From the NCBI RefSeq assembly GCF_036245865.1, contig NZ_BTTW01000001.1, positions 310,001 through 374,000 of the forward strand: a stretch of DNA of 64,000 nucleotides, written 5' to 3'. A model generated the notes under the pieces. It was not told the DNA's origin. It ran no database searches and saw only the letters and a list, made by a program, of their open reading frames with translations. The position numbers and the translations under genes are program-made. Shown piece after piece: positions 26,259-34,696 of this stretch (position 1 is the first letter of the stretch; each line of letters starts with the position of its first letter). Source of the stretch: Corallococcus caeni (lineage in GTDB: Bacteria > Myxococcota > Myxococcia > Myxococcales > Myxococcaceae).

Positions 26259-26302
26259 GGCATCCGCTCACGGCCCCGCACGTCAAGTCGCGCGATGGCG
26301 AA

Positions 26303-27457
26303 CTACTCGCCGAGGAGGGCCGACCAGAAGTGCACCAGCTTCAGCGCCTCCAGCGCGCTGGACCGCCGGTCCATCTCCGCGTGGGTGATCAGCGGCGTGG
26401 GCCGCAGGTGCACCCGCGTGTACGGCTCCAGCGCGCGCGCCAGGAGCGTGGACTCGATGGCGGGGATGACGGAGTCGTCCGTCCCGTGCAGCAGGTACAC
26501 CGGTGCCCGGGGCGCGGGAGAGCGCTCCGGCGACAGCGACGGGTCTCCGGCGAAGCCCTTCACGAAGGGCAGCAACCGGGGCCCCAGCGCGGCCACGTCG
26601 CGCGTGTTCACCTGATGCAGCAGCGTGGCGGCGGGCTCCGGCAGCGTGGCCTCCATCGCGCGCGCCTGCGCGAACGCGGCCTCTGCCTGCTTCGAGTCCA
26701 CGAGCGTCAGGTGCGACGCGTGCATGAACGTCAGGACGCCCTTGCGCAGCGCCTCCACCTGCTCCGGTGGCACCAGCCGGTCCGCGACGTTCAGCAGGAT
26801 GACCACCACGCCGTAGTCATGCGGCCTGCGGTGCACCCCGTCCGCCTGCACGCCCGTGCACAGGAAGGACAGCACGCGAGACAGCTCGCCGTGCCCCCCG
26901 AAGGACAACACCGCGGCCACCTTGTCGCGCAGCGCGGGGCGGCCAGCAGCGACGACGGACAGGCCTCCGGAGAAGCTGATGCCGAAGAGGTCCACCTCTC
27001 CCTCGGGCGCCAGCGCTCCAGGGCCCAGCGCCCAGCGGGCCGTGTCCTCGATGACGTCCGGCAGGCGCGGCGTGATCTGGTAGCGCAGCAGGTCCGGGGG
27101 CTCCGGCGTGAGCACCGGCCGTCCGCCCATGGCCAGGTCCTCCGCCAGCTTCACCAGCCGGGGCTCGTCGATGCCCGCCGCGTGCACGCCGGACGTGAGC
27201 ACGATGAGCCGGCCCTTGCGTTGATCCGGTTGGTAGAGCCGCCCGCGCACCGGCCCGTGCCGCGTGGGAACGCTCAGGTCCGTGACGGTGAAGGCCCCGG
27301 TGCCGTGGCGGGCCAGGGCATCCACCACGGCGCCGTGCAGGCCCGCCGCGCGCAGCACGAAGGACAGCCCTCGGAGTTCGGGCGGCACCCAGAGCACGAC
27401 CGCGAGCAGCAGGGCCGCCAGCACGGCCCCCAGCGTCCAGCGCGTCCGGCGCTTCAT
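26303..27457 (-). CDS. Membrane-anchored alpha/beta hydrolase
   Basis: 384 residues with an N-terminal TM helix (about 8-24). The nucleophile elbow GISFSGG puts Ser163 as the catalytic residue. HGTDDSVIP supplies the Asp region and PLITHAEMD the His region near the C-terminus. The protein is probably anchored facing the periplasm. ATG 27457 overlaps the stop of the hybrid kinase (ATGA), an unusual coupling of a signalling kinase with a hydrolase. The substrate is unknown; esterase or peptidase activity is equally possible. Confidence 0.7.
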   Translation of the reverse strand: MKRRTRWTLGAVLAALLLAVVLWVPPELRGLSFVLRAAGLHGAVVDALARHGTGAFTVTDLSVPTRHGPVRGRLYQPDQRKGRLIVLTSGVHAAGIDEPRLVKLAEDLAMGGRPVLTPEPPDLLRYQITPRLPDVIEDTARWALGPGALAPEGEVDLFGISFSGGLSVVAAGRPALRDKVAAVLSFGGHGELSRVLSFLCTGVQADGVHRRPHDYGVVVILLNVADRLVPPEQVEALRKGVLTFMHASHLTLVDSKQAEAAFAQARAMEATLPEPAATLLHQVNTRDVAALGPRLLPFVKGFAGDPSLSPERSPAPRAPVYLLHGTDDSVIPAIESTLLARALEPYTRVHLRPTPLITHAEMDRRSSALEALKLVHFWSALLGE

Positions 27458-29355
27458 TGCATCAGGGTTTCGACGAAGGTGCACAGCTGGTCGCGCTCGA
27501 AGGGCTTCTCCAGCAGCTCCCGCGCGCGGCGGCCCACGAACTCACGGGCCTGCGGGTTCACCCCGCCCGTCATCAGGCCGGTGCGCGGCGCCAGCTCCGG
27601 CGCCAGCCGCTCCAGTTCCACCAGGAAGTCCATGCCGCTCATGCCCGGCATCATCAGGTCGCAGAGGATGGCGTCGAACTTCTCGCCGTGCGACAGCCGC
27701 CGCAGCGCCTCGCGCGCGTCCTGGATGACGTGCACGTCGTAGAGGTTGCGCAACAGCCGGCTCACCGCGCTGCCCACCGCCGGCTCGTCGTCGATGAGCA
27801 GCAGCCTGCGCAGGTTGCGCGTCGCGCGCGCCGCCTGCGCGGACTCCTCCACCGGAGCCGCCACCGGCTGCGGGGGCCGGAGGGCTTCGGGCGGCAACGA
27901 GAGCGCCGGAAGCTCCACGCGGAAGAGGCTGCCCTGGCCCTGCTCGCTGGCGACCTCGATGTGGCCGCCCATCGCGTGCACCAGCGTGAGGCAGATGGAC
28001 AGGCCCAGGCCCGTGCCGCCCTTGGGCGAGCGGGTGGTGTAGAACGGATCGAAGATGCGCTGGCGCACCTCCGCGGGCATCCCGGTCCCGTTGTCCTCCA
28101 CCTCGATGAGCACGTGGCCCTCGCGGCCCGGACGCAGGCGCAGCCGCAGCTGGTTCTGCTCCGGAGGCCGCTCGCCAAAGGACTGGAGCGCGTTCATCAG
28201 CAGATGCGTGACGACCTGGGCCAGCCGGCCCTCGTTGCCGTGCACCGCCGCAACGGGCTCCAGCTCGCACGTCAGGCGCGCGCGGTGCTGGAGCTCGTCG
28301 CGCATCAGCTTGACCGCGCCCTCCACCGCGCGCCGCACGTCCACCGGCCCGTGCTGCTCCTCCTCCGTGCGCGAGAACGTCCGCAGGTCGCGCACGATGG
28401 AGCGCACCCGCCCCGCGCCCTCCAGCGCCTCGGCCACCACCTGCCGCAGCTCCTCCAACTGCTCGGTCGGCACCGGCACCACCGGCTGGGCCACCCGCTC
28501 CCAGAGGTAGGCCAGGTTGGACGTCACATAGGAGAGCGGGTTGTTGATCTCATGCGCGACGCCCGCGGCCAGCGTGCCCACAGACGTCATCCGCTCCGCC
28601 AGCCGCCGCTGCGCCTCCAGGCGGGTGCGCTCGGTCACGTCGCGCACCAGCCCCACCAGGAAGCGCTCGCCGTTGGGCAGCGCGTACGCGGCCCGCTGCG
28701 TGAGCACCTCGCGCGAGCGGCCCTTGGAGTCGGTGAAGGAGCCCTCGTCCTCCACCGTCTGCCCGGTGGTGAAGGCGCGCTCGTCCTGGCGCCACGACGC
28801 CTCCGCTTCATGCGGCGGCACCTGCGGCGAGGTGATGGTGCCGCGCAGCGCTTCGGCGGATTGATCCAGCAGGCGGCAGTAGGCGCCGTTCATCGCCACC
28901 AGCCGGTGCTCGCGGTCCTTGATGAACAGCGGCTCCGGCACCGCATCCAGCGCGCCCTGGAACATGTCGCGAGCACGCCGCAGCGCCTGTGCGTCACCGT
29001 CCGAGGACCTGCGCTGGAGCGACACCAGCCGCGCGCCCCAGCGCGTGCCGGGCGGGGCCACGCACTCGTCCGCGCCCGCGCTGATCAGCGCCTCCGCCTC
29101 TTCACCGTCGCGCGTCGTCAGCACCACCAGCCACGTGCGCGTCGGCAACCGCCGCGCGTGAGCCCACTGGCAGCGCGCCTTCACGGCCTCCAGCGGGCCG
29201 CCGTGGTCCCACAGGACGAGGAGCCCCTCGGGCAGCGGCTCCGGCGGGGAATCGACGCGGATCACGCGGCACGCGCGCCCTTCGGCCGTGGCGCAAAGGT
29301 CGCGCTCCACGTCCTGGGCCACCGTGGCTGGGACCGCCACCAGCATTGCGTGCAC
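27454..29355 (-). CDS. Hybrid histidine kinase: pseudo-receiver, PAS, HisKA, HATPase, receiver
   Basis: 633 residues from GTG 29355, which has GAGGAG 7 bases upstream; in-frame upstream starts to 29409 exist but lack one. The N-terminus looks like a degenerate receiver (about 1-120; GLLVLWDH then LISAGADECVAPP). A PAS domain covers about 125-245. HisKA has VAHEINNPLS with His268. HATPase has NALQSF, EDNGTGMP and GGTGLGLSI. The C-terminal receiver carries LLIDDEP and Asp566 in ILCDLMMPGMSG. No TM segment is visible, so it is probably cytoplasmic. Its stop overlaps the hydrolase start. Confidence 0.85.
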   Translation of the reverse strand: MHAMLVAVPATVAQDVERDLCATAEGRACRVIRVDSPPEPLPEGLLVLWDHGGPLEAVKARCQWAHARRLPTRTWLVVLTTRDGEEAEALISAGADECVAPPGTRWGARLVSLQRRSSDGDAQALRRARDMFQGALDAVPEPLFIKDREHRLVAMNGAYCRLLDQSAEALRGTITSPQVPPHEAEASWRQDERAFTTGQTVEDEGSFTDSKGRSREVLTQRAAYALPNGERFLVGLVRDVTERTRLEAQRRLAERMTSVGTLAAGVAHEINNPLSYVTSNLAYLWERVAQPVVPVPTEQLEELRQVVAEALEGAGRVRSIVRDLRTFSRTEEEQHGPVDVRRAVEGAVKLMRDELQHRARLTCELEPVAAVHGNEGRLAQVVTHLLMNALQSFGERPPEQNQLRLRLRPGREGHVLIEVEDNGTGMPAEVRQRIFDPFYTTRSPKGGTGLGLSICLTLVHAMGGHIEVASEQGQGSLFRVELPALSLPPEALRPPQPVAAPVEESAQAARATRNLRRLLLIDDEPAVGSAVSRLLRNLYDVHVIQDAREALRRLSHGEKFDAILCDLMMPGMSGMDFLVELERLAPELAPRTGLMTGGVNPQAREFVGRRARELLEKPFERDQLCTFVETLMQ

Positions 29356-29486
29356 CGCGTCGCTCCTCGCGCACCACGGGATCATTCCGCCCGCGTTGCC
29401 CGGCCGCATTGCAGCCTTGACTACACCAACCCGTCAACGCGGGGTCTCGCGGACTGCCCGTAGCCCATTTCCGGGTCCAGTGGGAC

Positions 29487-30416
29487 TCAGATTTGCACGG
29501 AACTTCGTGCCACGGCGCGGGGGCCTACCTTGCAGGAAGGTAGGAGCGCACACCGCGCGCAATGCTGGGGCACCGTCTTCGCCGGGCACGCGCCGCTCAT
29601 GCCGTAGTGGCACAAAGCAAAGTCGTAGCGGACGGGGTCTTCCGGGTCGAGCGCCCGCAGCGACGCCGTCACCTCCTCCGCCGTGCGCCAGGTGAGGTCC
29701 GTGCGCTTCGTGAGCCCCAGGTGGAGCGCCATCCGTCCGATGTGCGTGTCCAATGGGACCAGCAGTGCTGACGCGGGCACCTGCTTCCAGATGCCGAAGT
29801 CCACCGCGTCCGGCCCGCGCACCATCCAGCGCAGGTACAGGTTGAGGCGCTTCGCCGCGCCCGGCCCCAGCGGCGAGGGCAAGAGGTGGTGCAGGCCCCG
29901 CTCCGGTCCCATCGCCTTGCGGAGCGCTTCCATGGGCACGTCCCGCAGCGCGGCGGTGAAGGCCGCGAGCGCTCCGTGGAGCGTGCCGCTCGCCTTCCAG
30001 CCCTGGACGAACAGGGCCTCCAGGCTGCCGTGCTCGCGCAGCGCGCGGCCCATGCCCAGCAGCAGCACCGCGAGGTCGGTGCCCACGTTGAAGCGGTACA
30101 CGAAGCCCGTGAGCAGCGCCTTCGCGCCCGCTACGTCGAGCGCGCGCACGAAGGCCGCGGGCGACGGGCCCATCTGCTTCAGGAGTGCGTCCACCTTCGG
30201 GCGGAAGAGGTCCGCGCGCCCGTACGCCAGCGCCGCCGCGAGCAGCGCGCTGACCTCCACGTCGCGCGGATCCGTGTAGCGGTGGGGGAACTCCACCGGG
30301 TCGAACCCGATGCGTGCCTTCGCGTCGGTGGAGGCCAGGAAGGCATCCAGGCGGGGGCGCAGGCGCTCGGCGGCCTGGCTGCTCAACCCTGTGTGCGCGA
30401 CACGGCGCTTCTTCAT
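29487..30416 (-). CDS. TIGR02757/DUF2400-like protein with C-terminal Cys cluster motif
   Basis: 309 residues of a helix-rich protein that I recognise as the TIGR02757 family (conserved blocks FPHRYTDPRDVEVSALLAAALAYGR and VPLDTHIGRMALHLGL). The C-terminus holds C277-x8-C286-x2-C289-x5-C295, close to the C-x6-C-x2-C-x5-C iron-sulfur motif of endonuclease III. VPLDTHIGR resembles the VDTHV region of HhH-GPD glycosylases. A DNA-repair-related, Fe-S-binding role is inference. ATG 30416 has GGGAG 8 bases upstream. A perfect 8-bp inverted repeat (29524-29544) lies in its 3' end. Confidence 0.75.
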   Translation of the reverse strand: MKKRRVAHTGLSSQAAERLRPRLDAFLASTDAKARIGFDPVEFPHRYTDPRDVEVSALLAAALAYGRADLFRPKVDALLKQMGPSPAAFVRALDVAGAKALLTGFVYRFNVGTDLAVLLLGMGRALREHGSLEALFVQGWKASGTLHGALAAFTAALRDVPMEALRKAMGPERGLHHLLPSPLGPGAAKRLNLYLRWMVRGPDAVDFGIWKQVPASALLVPLDTHIGRMALHLGLTKRTDLTWRTAEEVTASLRALDPEDPVRYDFALCHYGMSGACPAKTVPQHCARCALLPSCKVGPRAVARSSVQI

Positions 30417-30474
30417 CTCGCGGACTCCCACGTGGTCGGTAGGAACGCGGCGGGAGCGCCGCGTCCTTCCAGGT

Positions 30475-31155
30475 CTAACGCGTGAGCTCGCGCACCGCGT
30501 GGCCCAGCTCCGGGAGGATGAGCGCGTCCAGCGCCAGCTTCACGGCCTGCGGCGAGCCCGGCAGCGCGAAGAGGATCATCCCCTGGTACGTGCCCGCCGT
30601 GGCGCGCGACATCATCGCGGGGCTGCCGATGCGCTGGTACGACAGCATCCGGAACAGCTCGCCGAAGCCGGGCAGCTCCTTCTCGAAGAGCGCGCGCAGC
30701 GTCTCCACCGTGCAGTCGCGCCGGCCAATGCCGGTGCCGCCCGTGAAGAGCACCGCGCGGGCCCCCGCCGCCTGCGCCTGCGCGAGTGCGCCCCGGATGG
30801 CCTCCGGATCATCCTTCACCACCGTGTGCCCGGCGACGGTGTGCCCCGCGGCGGCCAGGCCCTCGCGCAGGTCCTTCCCGCTGCCGTCGTGCGCCTCGTC
30901 CCGGCTGTCCGAGCACGTCACCACGTACGCGCTGACATGCACCGGCGCGCGCGACTTGTGCTCCGCCGCCACCGCCGAGCCCTCGTGCGAATGCCCGTGG
31001 TCATGGCCGTGCGAGTGGTCGTGGTCGTGCGAGTGGCCATGACCGTGGTCGTGGTCGTGCGAGTGGCCGTGACCGTGGTCGTGCGGATGCCCGTGGTGGT
31101 GATGGCCGTGACCGTGGTCGTGGTCGTGGTCGTGATCGTGTCCGTCGTGTCCCAT
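30475..31155 (-). CDS. MoaB/Mog-family molybdopterin protein with polyhistidine N-terminal extension
   Basis: 226 residues. The first about 58 are almost entirely His, Asp, Gly and Ser in alternating [11 protein letters not shown] units. The MoaB domain (about 70-226) has [25 protein letters not shown] (the MPT-binding loop), [13 protein letters not shown] and [14 protein letters not shown]. MoaB/Mog proteins adenylylate molybdopterin during molybdenum cofactor synthesis. The His tract is a likely metal store or sensor (Ni, Zn, Co or Mo), as in HypB and SlyD. It lies 39 bases after the Rieske gene on the same strand, a probable operon. Confidence 0.85.
   Translation of the reverse strand: MGHDGHDHDHDHDHGHGHHHHGHPHDHGHGHSHDHDHGHGHSHDHDHSHGHDHGHSHEGSAVAAEHKSRAPVHVSAYVVTCSDSRDEAHDGSGKDLREGLAAAGHTVAGHTVVKDDPEAIRGALAQAQAAGARAVLFTGGTGIGRRDCTVETLRALFEKELPGFGELFRMLSYQRIGSPAMMSRATAGTYQGMILFALPGSPQAVKLALDALILPELGHAVRELTR
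30982..31155 (-). repeat. His/Asp/Gly codon repeat at the 5' end of the moaB-like gene
   Basis: Tandem degenerate units of CAC/GAC/GGC codons, most clearly a roughly 39-base unit repeated across 31000-31110. They encode the polyhistidine head. Replication slippage would make length variation between strains likely. Confidence 0.7.
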
Positions 31156-31194
31156 GGTGGACGCTCCTGAAGGCGGAAGGTGGCGGTGCGAAGG

Positions 31195-31509
31195 TCAGGC
31201 GTCGGGAAGGTCGACGACGAGGTTTCCGTCCTCGACCGTGAGCTGCACCGTCGGCTGGTCATCACAGACGCCGGGGGAGGTGGCGTTGGCGCCCGTGTCC
31301 ATGTCGAAGCCGACCTCGTGGCAGGGGCACACGACCATGTTGTCCTCGATGCGCCCGCCCGACAGCAGGCACCCGGCGTGGTTGCACCAGTCATCGAGGC
31401 CCTTGTAGCGGCCGTGGATCTTCGCGATGCAGACGTTGCGCTTGCCCACTTCGTAGCCCCGCATCTCCCTCTCGGCGAAGTCCGCGGGTCCCAGCTTGAT
31501 CTTCGTCAT
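31195..31509 (-). CDS. Rieske [2Fe-2S] ferredoxin-like protein
   Basis: 104 residues. The Rieske ligands are C42-x-H44 in WCNHAGC and C61-x2-H64 in CPCHEVGFD, spaced 16 residues apart as in the C-x-H-x(15-17)-C-x2-H pattern. It is stand-alone and soluble with no TM anchor, resembling the small ferredoxin subunits of Rieske oxygenases and NirD. AAGGAA lies 4 bases before ATG 31509. It is probably co-transcribed with the MoaB-like gene and divergent from polX. The partner oxidoreductase is not in the window. Confidence 0.85.
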   Translation of the reverse strand: MTKIKLGPADFAEREMRGYEVGKRNVCIAKIHGRYKGLDDWCNHAGCLLSGGRIEDNMVVCPCHEVGFDMDTGANATSPGVCDDQPTVQLTVEDGNLVVDLPDA

Positions 31510-31575
31510 TGCGTTCCTTTTCCCACAACATGTCCGGGCCTGCACCCCCGTTCCCCCGGCATTAATTTCCCGACC

Positions 31576-33336
31576 GTGACTCCCGACGTGACACCCTCCA
31601 CCGCCGTGCTCACCGACAAGGCGGCCGTCGCCCAGGTCCTCCGTGACATGTCCCTGTTGCTCCAGCTCCAGGGGCAGAGCGGCTTTCGCGTCCGCGCCTA
31701 CGACATCGCCGCCGACCGCATCGCGAACCTGCCGCAGGAGCTGGGCGCCGTCGTCACCCAGGGCCGCCTGCAGGAGCTCCAGGGCATCGGCCCGGGGCTC
31801 GCCGACAAGCTCACCGAGCTGGTGACGACCGGCCGCATGAGCGCCTTCGAGGAGCTCAAGGCCCGGTTCCCCGCCGGCCTGCTGGACCTGATGAAGCTGC
31901 CGGACGTGGGCCCGAAGAAGGTGGCGGCCCTGTGGAGCGAGCTCCAGGTGGGCAGCATCGAGGACCTGGAGCGCGCCTGCCGCGACGGCCGCGTGCGGGA
32001 GCTCAAGGGCTTCGGCGCCAAGAGCGAGGCGAAGCTCCTGGACGGCATCGCGGTGTACCGGCGCGCACGCGGCGAGCGGAAGCTGCTGGGCGACGCGCTG
32101 CCCATCGCCGAAGGACTGCTGGAGCGGATCCGCCAGGCCCCGGGCGTGGTGCGCGCGAGCCTGGGCGGCAGCGTGCGCCGGCGCGCGGAGACGGTGTCCG
32201 ACGTGGACCTCATCGCCTCCGCGCCGGACGCGGGGCCGGTGCTGGACGCGCTCGCGAACGCGCCGGGCGTGGCCACGGTGATTGGCAAGGGCGACAGCAA
32301 GTGCTCCGTGCGCATGGTGCAGGGCGACCTCCAGGTGGACCTGCGCGTGCTGCCGGACGAGGACTTCGCCACCGCGCTGCACCACTTCACCGGCTCCAAG
32401 GCGCACCACATCCGGCTGCGCAACCTGGGCCATGAGAAGGGCCTCAAGATTTCCGAGTGGGGCGTGCACCGAGAGGACGGCACCAAGCTCCCCGTCCCCG
32501 ACGAGGCGACGCTGTACCGGCTGCTGGACATGCAGGAGGTGCCGCCGGAGCTGCGCGAGGACAACGGCGAGGTGGAGGCGGCGAAGGCCGGCAAGCTGCC
32601 GGTGGACCTGGTGACGCTGGAGGACGTGCAGGGCGCGGTGCACGCGCACAGCACCTGGTCCGACGGCCGCAACACGCTGGAGGAGATGGCGCGCGCGGCG
32701 CAGGCGCTGGGGCTCAAGTACCTCACCATCACCGAGCACAGCGAGGCGGCCATCCACGCGGGCGGCCTGAAGGTGGACGACCTCAAGCGGCAGTGGGAGG
32801 AGATCGACCGCGTGAACGCGGCGGTGCCCGGGGTGCGGCTGCTCAAGGGCATCGAGGTGGACATCCTGGAGTCGGGGGCGCTGGACTACGCGGACAGCGT
32901 GCTGGAGCAGCTGGAGGTCGTCATCGCCTCCATCCACGTGCGCCACTCCATGGATGAGGACCAGATGACGCGCCGGGTGCTGGCCGCGCTGGACAACCCG
33001 CACCTGCACATCCTGGGACACCCCACCGGCCGCCTCATCCAGAGCCGCGAGCCGTACGCGCTGCGCATGGAGGAGGTGCTGGAGCGCGCCCGCGAGCGCG
33101 GCGTCGCGGTGGAGATCAACGGCAAGCCGGCGCGCCTGGACCTCAAGGCCGAGTACGTCCGTCAGGCCGTGGAACTCGGGGTGAAGCTGGTGGTGAGCTG
33201 CGACGCGCACCGTCAGGAGGACCTGAAGAACCTGGCCTACGCGGTGGCCACGGCGCGCCGGGGCTGGGCGAGGAAGAAGGACATCCTCAACACCCGGTCC
33301 GCGGAGAGCTTCCTCGCCGCCCTGCGGGAGCGCTGA
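31576..33336 (+). CDS. polX: DNA polymerase X with C-terminal PHP domain
   Basis: 586 residues, the usual length of bacterial PolX. HhH segments are near 60-130 (LQGIGPGLADKLTEL; PDVGPKKVAAL). The Pol beta-type palm has LGGSVRRRAETVSDVDLIAS at about 196-213 with catalytic Asps, and HHFTGSKAHHIRLR. The PHP exonuclease domain (about 350-586) has VHAHSTWSDG, TITEHSE, HPTGR and SCDAH metal-binding motifs. Role: gap-filling in base excision repair, with 3'-5' exonuclease activity. GTG 31576 was chosen; GTG 31588 is an alternative. Confidence 0.9.
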   Translation: MTPDVTPSTAVLTDKAAVAQVLRDMSLLLQLQGQSGFRVRAYDIAADRIANLPQELGAVVTQGRLQELQGIGPGLADKLTELVTTGRMSAFEELKARFPAGLLDLMKLPDVGPKKVAALWSELQVGSIEDLERACRDGRVRELKGFGAKSEAKLLDGIAVYRRARGERKLLGDALPIAEGLLERIRQAPGVVRASLGGSVRRRAETVSDVDLIASAPDAGPVLDALANAPGVATVIGKGDSKCSVRMVQGDLQVDLRVLPDEDFATALHHFTGSKAHHIRLRNLGHEKGLKISEWGVHREDGTKLPVPDEATLYRLLDMQEVPPELREDNGEVEAAKAGKLPVDLVTLEDVQGAVHAHSTWSDGRNTLEEMARAAQALGLKYLTITEHSEAAIHAGGLKVDDLKRQWEEIDRVNAAVPGVRLLKGIEVDILESGALDYADSVLEQLEVVIASIHVRHSMDEDQMTRRVLAALDNPHLHILGHPTGRLIQSREPYALRMEEVLERARERGVAVEINGKPARLDLKAEYVRQAVELGVKLVVSCDAHRQEDLKNLAYAVATARRGWARKKDILNTRSAESFLAALRER

Positions 33337-33355
33337 TAGGCTCGCGGGCGCGAAG

Positions 33356-33967
33356 ATGTTCCGCCCGCTCGTCCTCATCCCCGCCCTCCTCTCTTTCCTC
33401 CTGGCCCTGCCCGCGCGGGCCGGCGCGGAGGCCCGTCCGTCGCGCGCCGACCTCCAGCGCGTGCTGGAGCTGCACGCCCGCTCGTCGGTGCGCGTGCGGG
33501 GCCCCCAGCACGCGGGCCCCGGCATCATCGTGGGCGCGGATGGCCAGGTGCTCACCGCCGTGTCGCTGGTGGGCCCGGAGTCCGCCCAGGTGGAGCACGC
33601 GGGCAATGCCCTGACGGCGCGCGTGGTGCTCTCCAGCACCGTCCTCCAGGTCGCGGTGGTGGCGGGCCCCCAGGGCGCGTGGCCCGCCGCGCCGGTGCGG
33701 CTGGTGCCGGAGGGGCTCGCGGGCCGCTGGGTGGTGGGCGTCATGCCCGCGCGCAAGAAGGGCCAGCGGGACACACCCAAGGCCACGCTGGCGAAGGCCG
33801 CGCCCGCGCCGTTCTTCGACGTGGACCTCACGCTCGTGCCGGGCAGCCCGCTCTATGACGGGGACGGCCGGCTCGTCGGCGTCGTCGTCGAGCGCCGGGG
33901 CCGCGGCGCGCGCGCCCTCCCCCTGTCCGCGGTGAAGGCGGAGCTCGCGTCGGCGGACGCGCCATGA
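33356..33967 (+). CDS. Trypsin-fold secreted protein with incomplete triad (MXAN_2756-like)
   Basis: 203 residues with a signal peptide (about 1-22, LLALPARA). It keeps the chymotrypsin-like frame (GPGIIVGADGQVLTAVSLVG; FFDVDLTLVPGSPLYDGDGRLVGVVVE), but the catalytic His position reads Ser and the Asp position is not acidic; only a GSP serine remains. Its stop overlaps the ATG of the CPBP protease (ATGA). From memory, an adjacent M. xanthus pair of this kind (MXAN_2756 and MXAN_2755) was proposed to act in sorting MYXO-CTERM surface proteins. A scaffold or chaperone role for this member is inference. Confidence 0.6.
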   Translation: MFRPLVLIPALLSFLLALPARAGAEARPSRADLQRVLELHARSSVRVRGPQHAGPGIIVGADGQVLTAVSLVGPESAQVEHAGNALTARVVLSSTVLQVAVVAGPQGAWPAAPVRLVPEGLAGRWVVGVMPARKKGQRDTPKATLAKAAPAPFFDVDLTLVPGSPLYDGDGRLVGVVVERRGRGARALPLSAVKAELASADAP

Positions 33968-34689
33968 GCCGTCCCCCGGGGCCGCCGTTCCGGCTGAGCG
34001 CGGTGCAGGAGGCCGTGGGCCTCTGGGCGCTGGGCTTTTTGGGCATCGTCGTGTCGTTCGTCATCGCCGGCGGCACGAGCGTGCCCAAGCTGGTGGCCAC
34101 GGTGGGCTTCCTCTACCTGCCGCTCATCCCCATGCGCTGGCGCGACGAGGACTACCGCGACTATGGCCTCAGCCTGCGCGCGTGGAAGCAGGACGTGCGG
34201 CTGTTCCTCATCCTGTCCGTCATCGTGGGGCCGCTGTTCTTCGTGGGCTTCGCGGGCTTCGTGCAGGTGGTGCCGCACCTGCCCCCCGGGCTCGCGCAGC
34301 ACCTGACGCCCATCATCGGCGAGGGCCACTTCCAGCCGCGCCTGCCCCCGCGCTTCGGCGAGTGGGTGATTGATCAGCTCTTCGTCGTGGCCCTGCCGGA
34401 GGAGTTCTTCTACCGGGGCTACCTCCAGGCCCGCCTGCGCGACGCGTGGCCCCAGGGACGCGTGGTGCTGGGCGCGCGGCTGGGACGCGCCTTCTGGGTG
34501 ACGGCGCTCCTCTTCGCGCTGGGCCACCTGGCCATCTTCCAGACGTGGCGGCTGGCGGTGTTCTTCCCCGCGCTCCTCTTCGGATGGATGCGCGAGCGCA
34601 CCGGCACCATCGTCGGCTGCGCCCTCTTCCACGCCGCCTGCAACCTCTACGTGCGCTTCCTGGAGGTCTCCTTCTTCGGCGGTTCGTAG
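33964..34689 (+). CDS. CPBP-family glutamic-type intramembrane protease, putative myxosortase (MXAN_2755-like)
   Basis: 241 residues with about six TM segments. The CPBP catalytic motifs are PEEFFYR (EExxxR, near 145-151), FALGH (FxxxH) and HAACN (HxxxN). CPBP proteins cleave prenylated or C-terminal anchor sequences inside the membrane. In myxobacteria one such protein is the proposed sorting enzyme for MYXO-CTERM tails; my link to that protein rests on remembered family order and the coupled trypsin-like neighbour. No MYXO-CTERM substrate is obvious in this window. It is convergent with the amidotransferase-like gene, 7 bases away. Confidence 0.75.
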   Translation: MSRPPGPPFRLSAVQEAVGLWALGFLGIVVSFVIAGGTSVPKLVATVGFLYLPLIPMRWRDEDYRDYGLSLRAWKQDVRLFLILSVIVGPLFFVGFAGFVQVVPHLPPGLAQHLTPIIGEGHFQPRLPPRFGEWVIDQLFVVALPEEFFYRGYLQARLRDAWPQGRVVLGARLGRAFWVTALLFALGHLAIFQTWRLAVFFPALLFGWMRERTGTIVGCALFHAACNLYVRFLEVSFFGGS

Positions 34690-34696
34690 CGGGCCT

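Noticed and set aside
29524..29544. Perfect 8-bp inverted repeat as a terminator
   Set aside because: It lies inside the coding end of the TIGR02757-like gene, before the stop, with no T-run.
30982..31155. Regular short repeats that could suggest a CRISPR or VNTR element
   Set aside because: The repeat is in frame and encodes a polyhistidine tract; there are no spacers.
31510..33831. Minus-strand open frame joined to the Rieske protein
   Set aside because: Only the last 104 residues are a real protein; the rest is antisense to polX.
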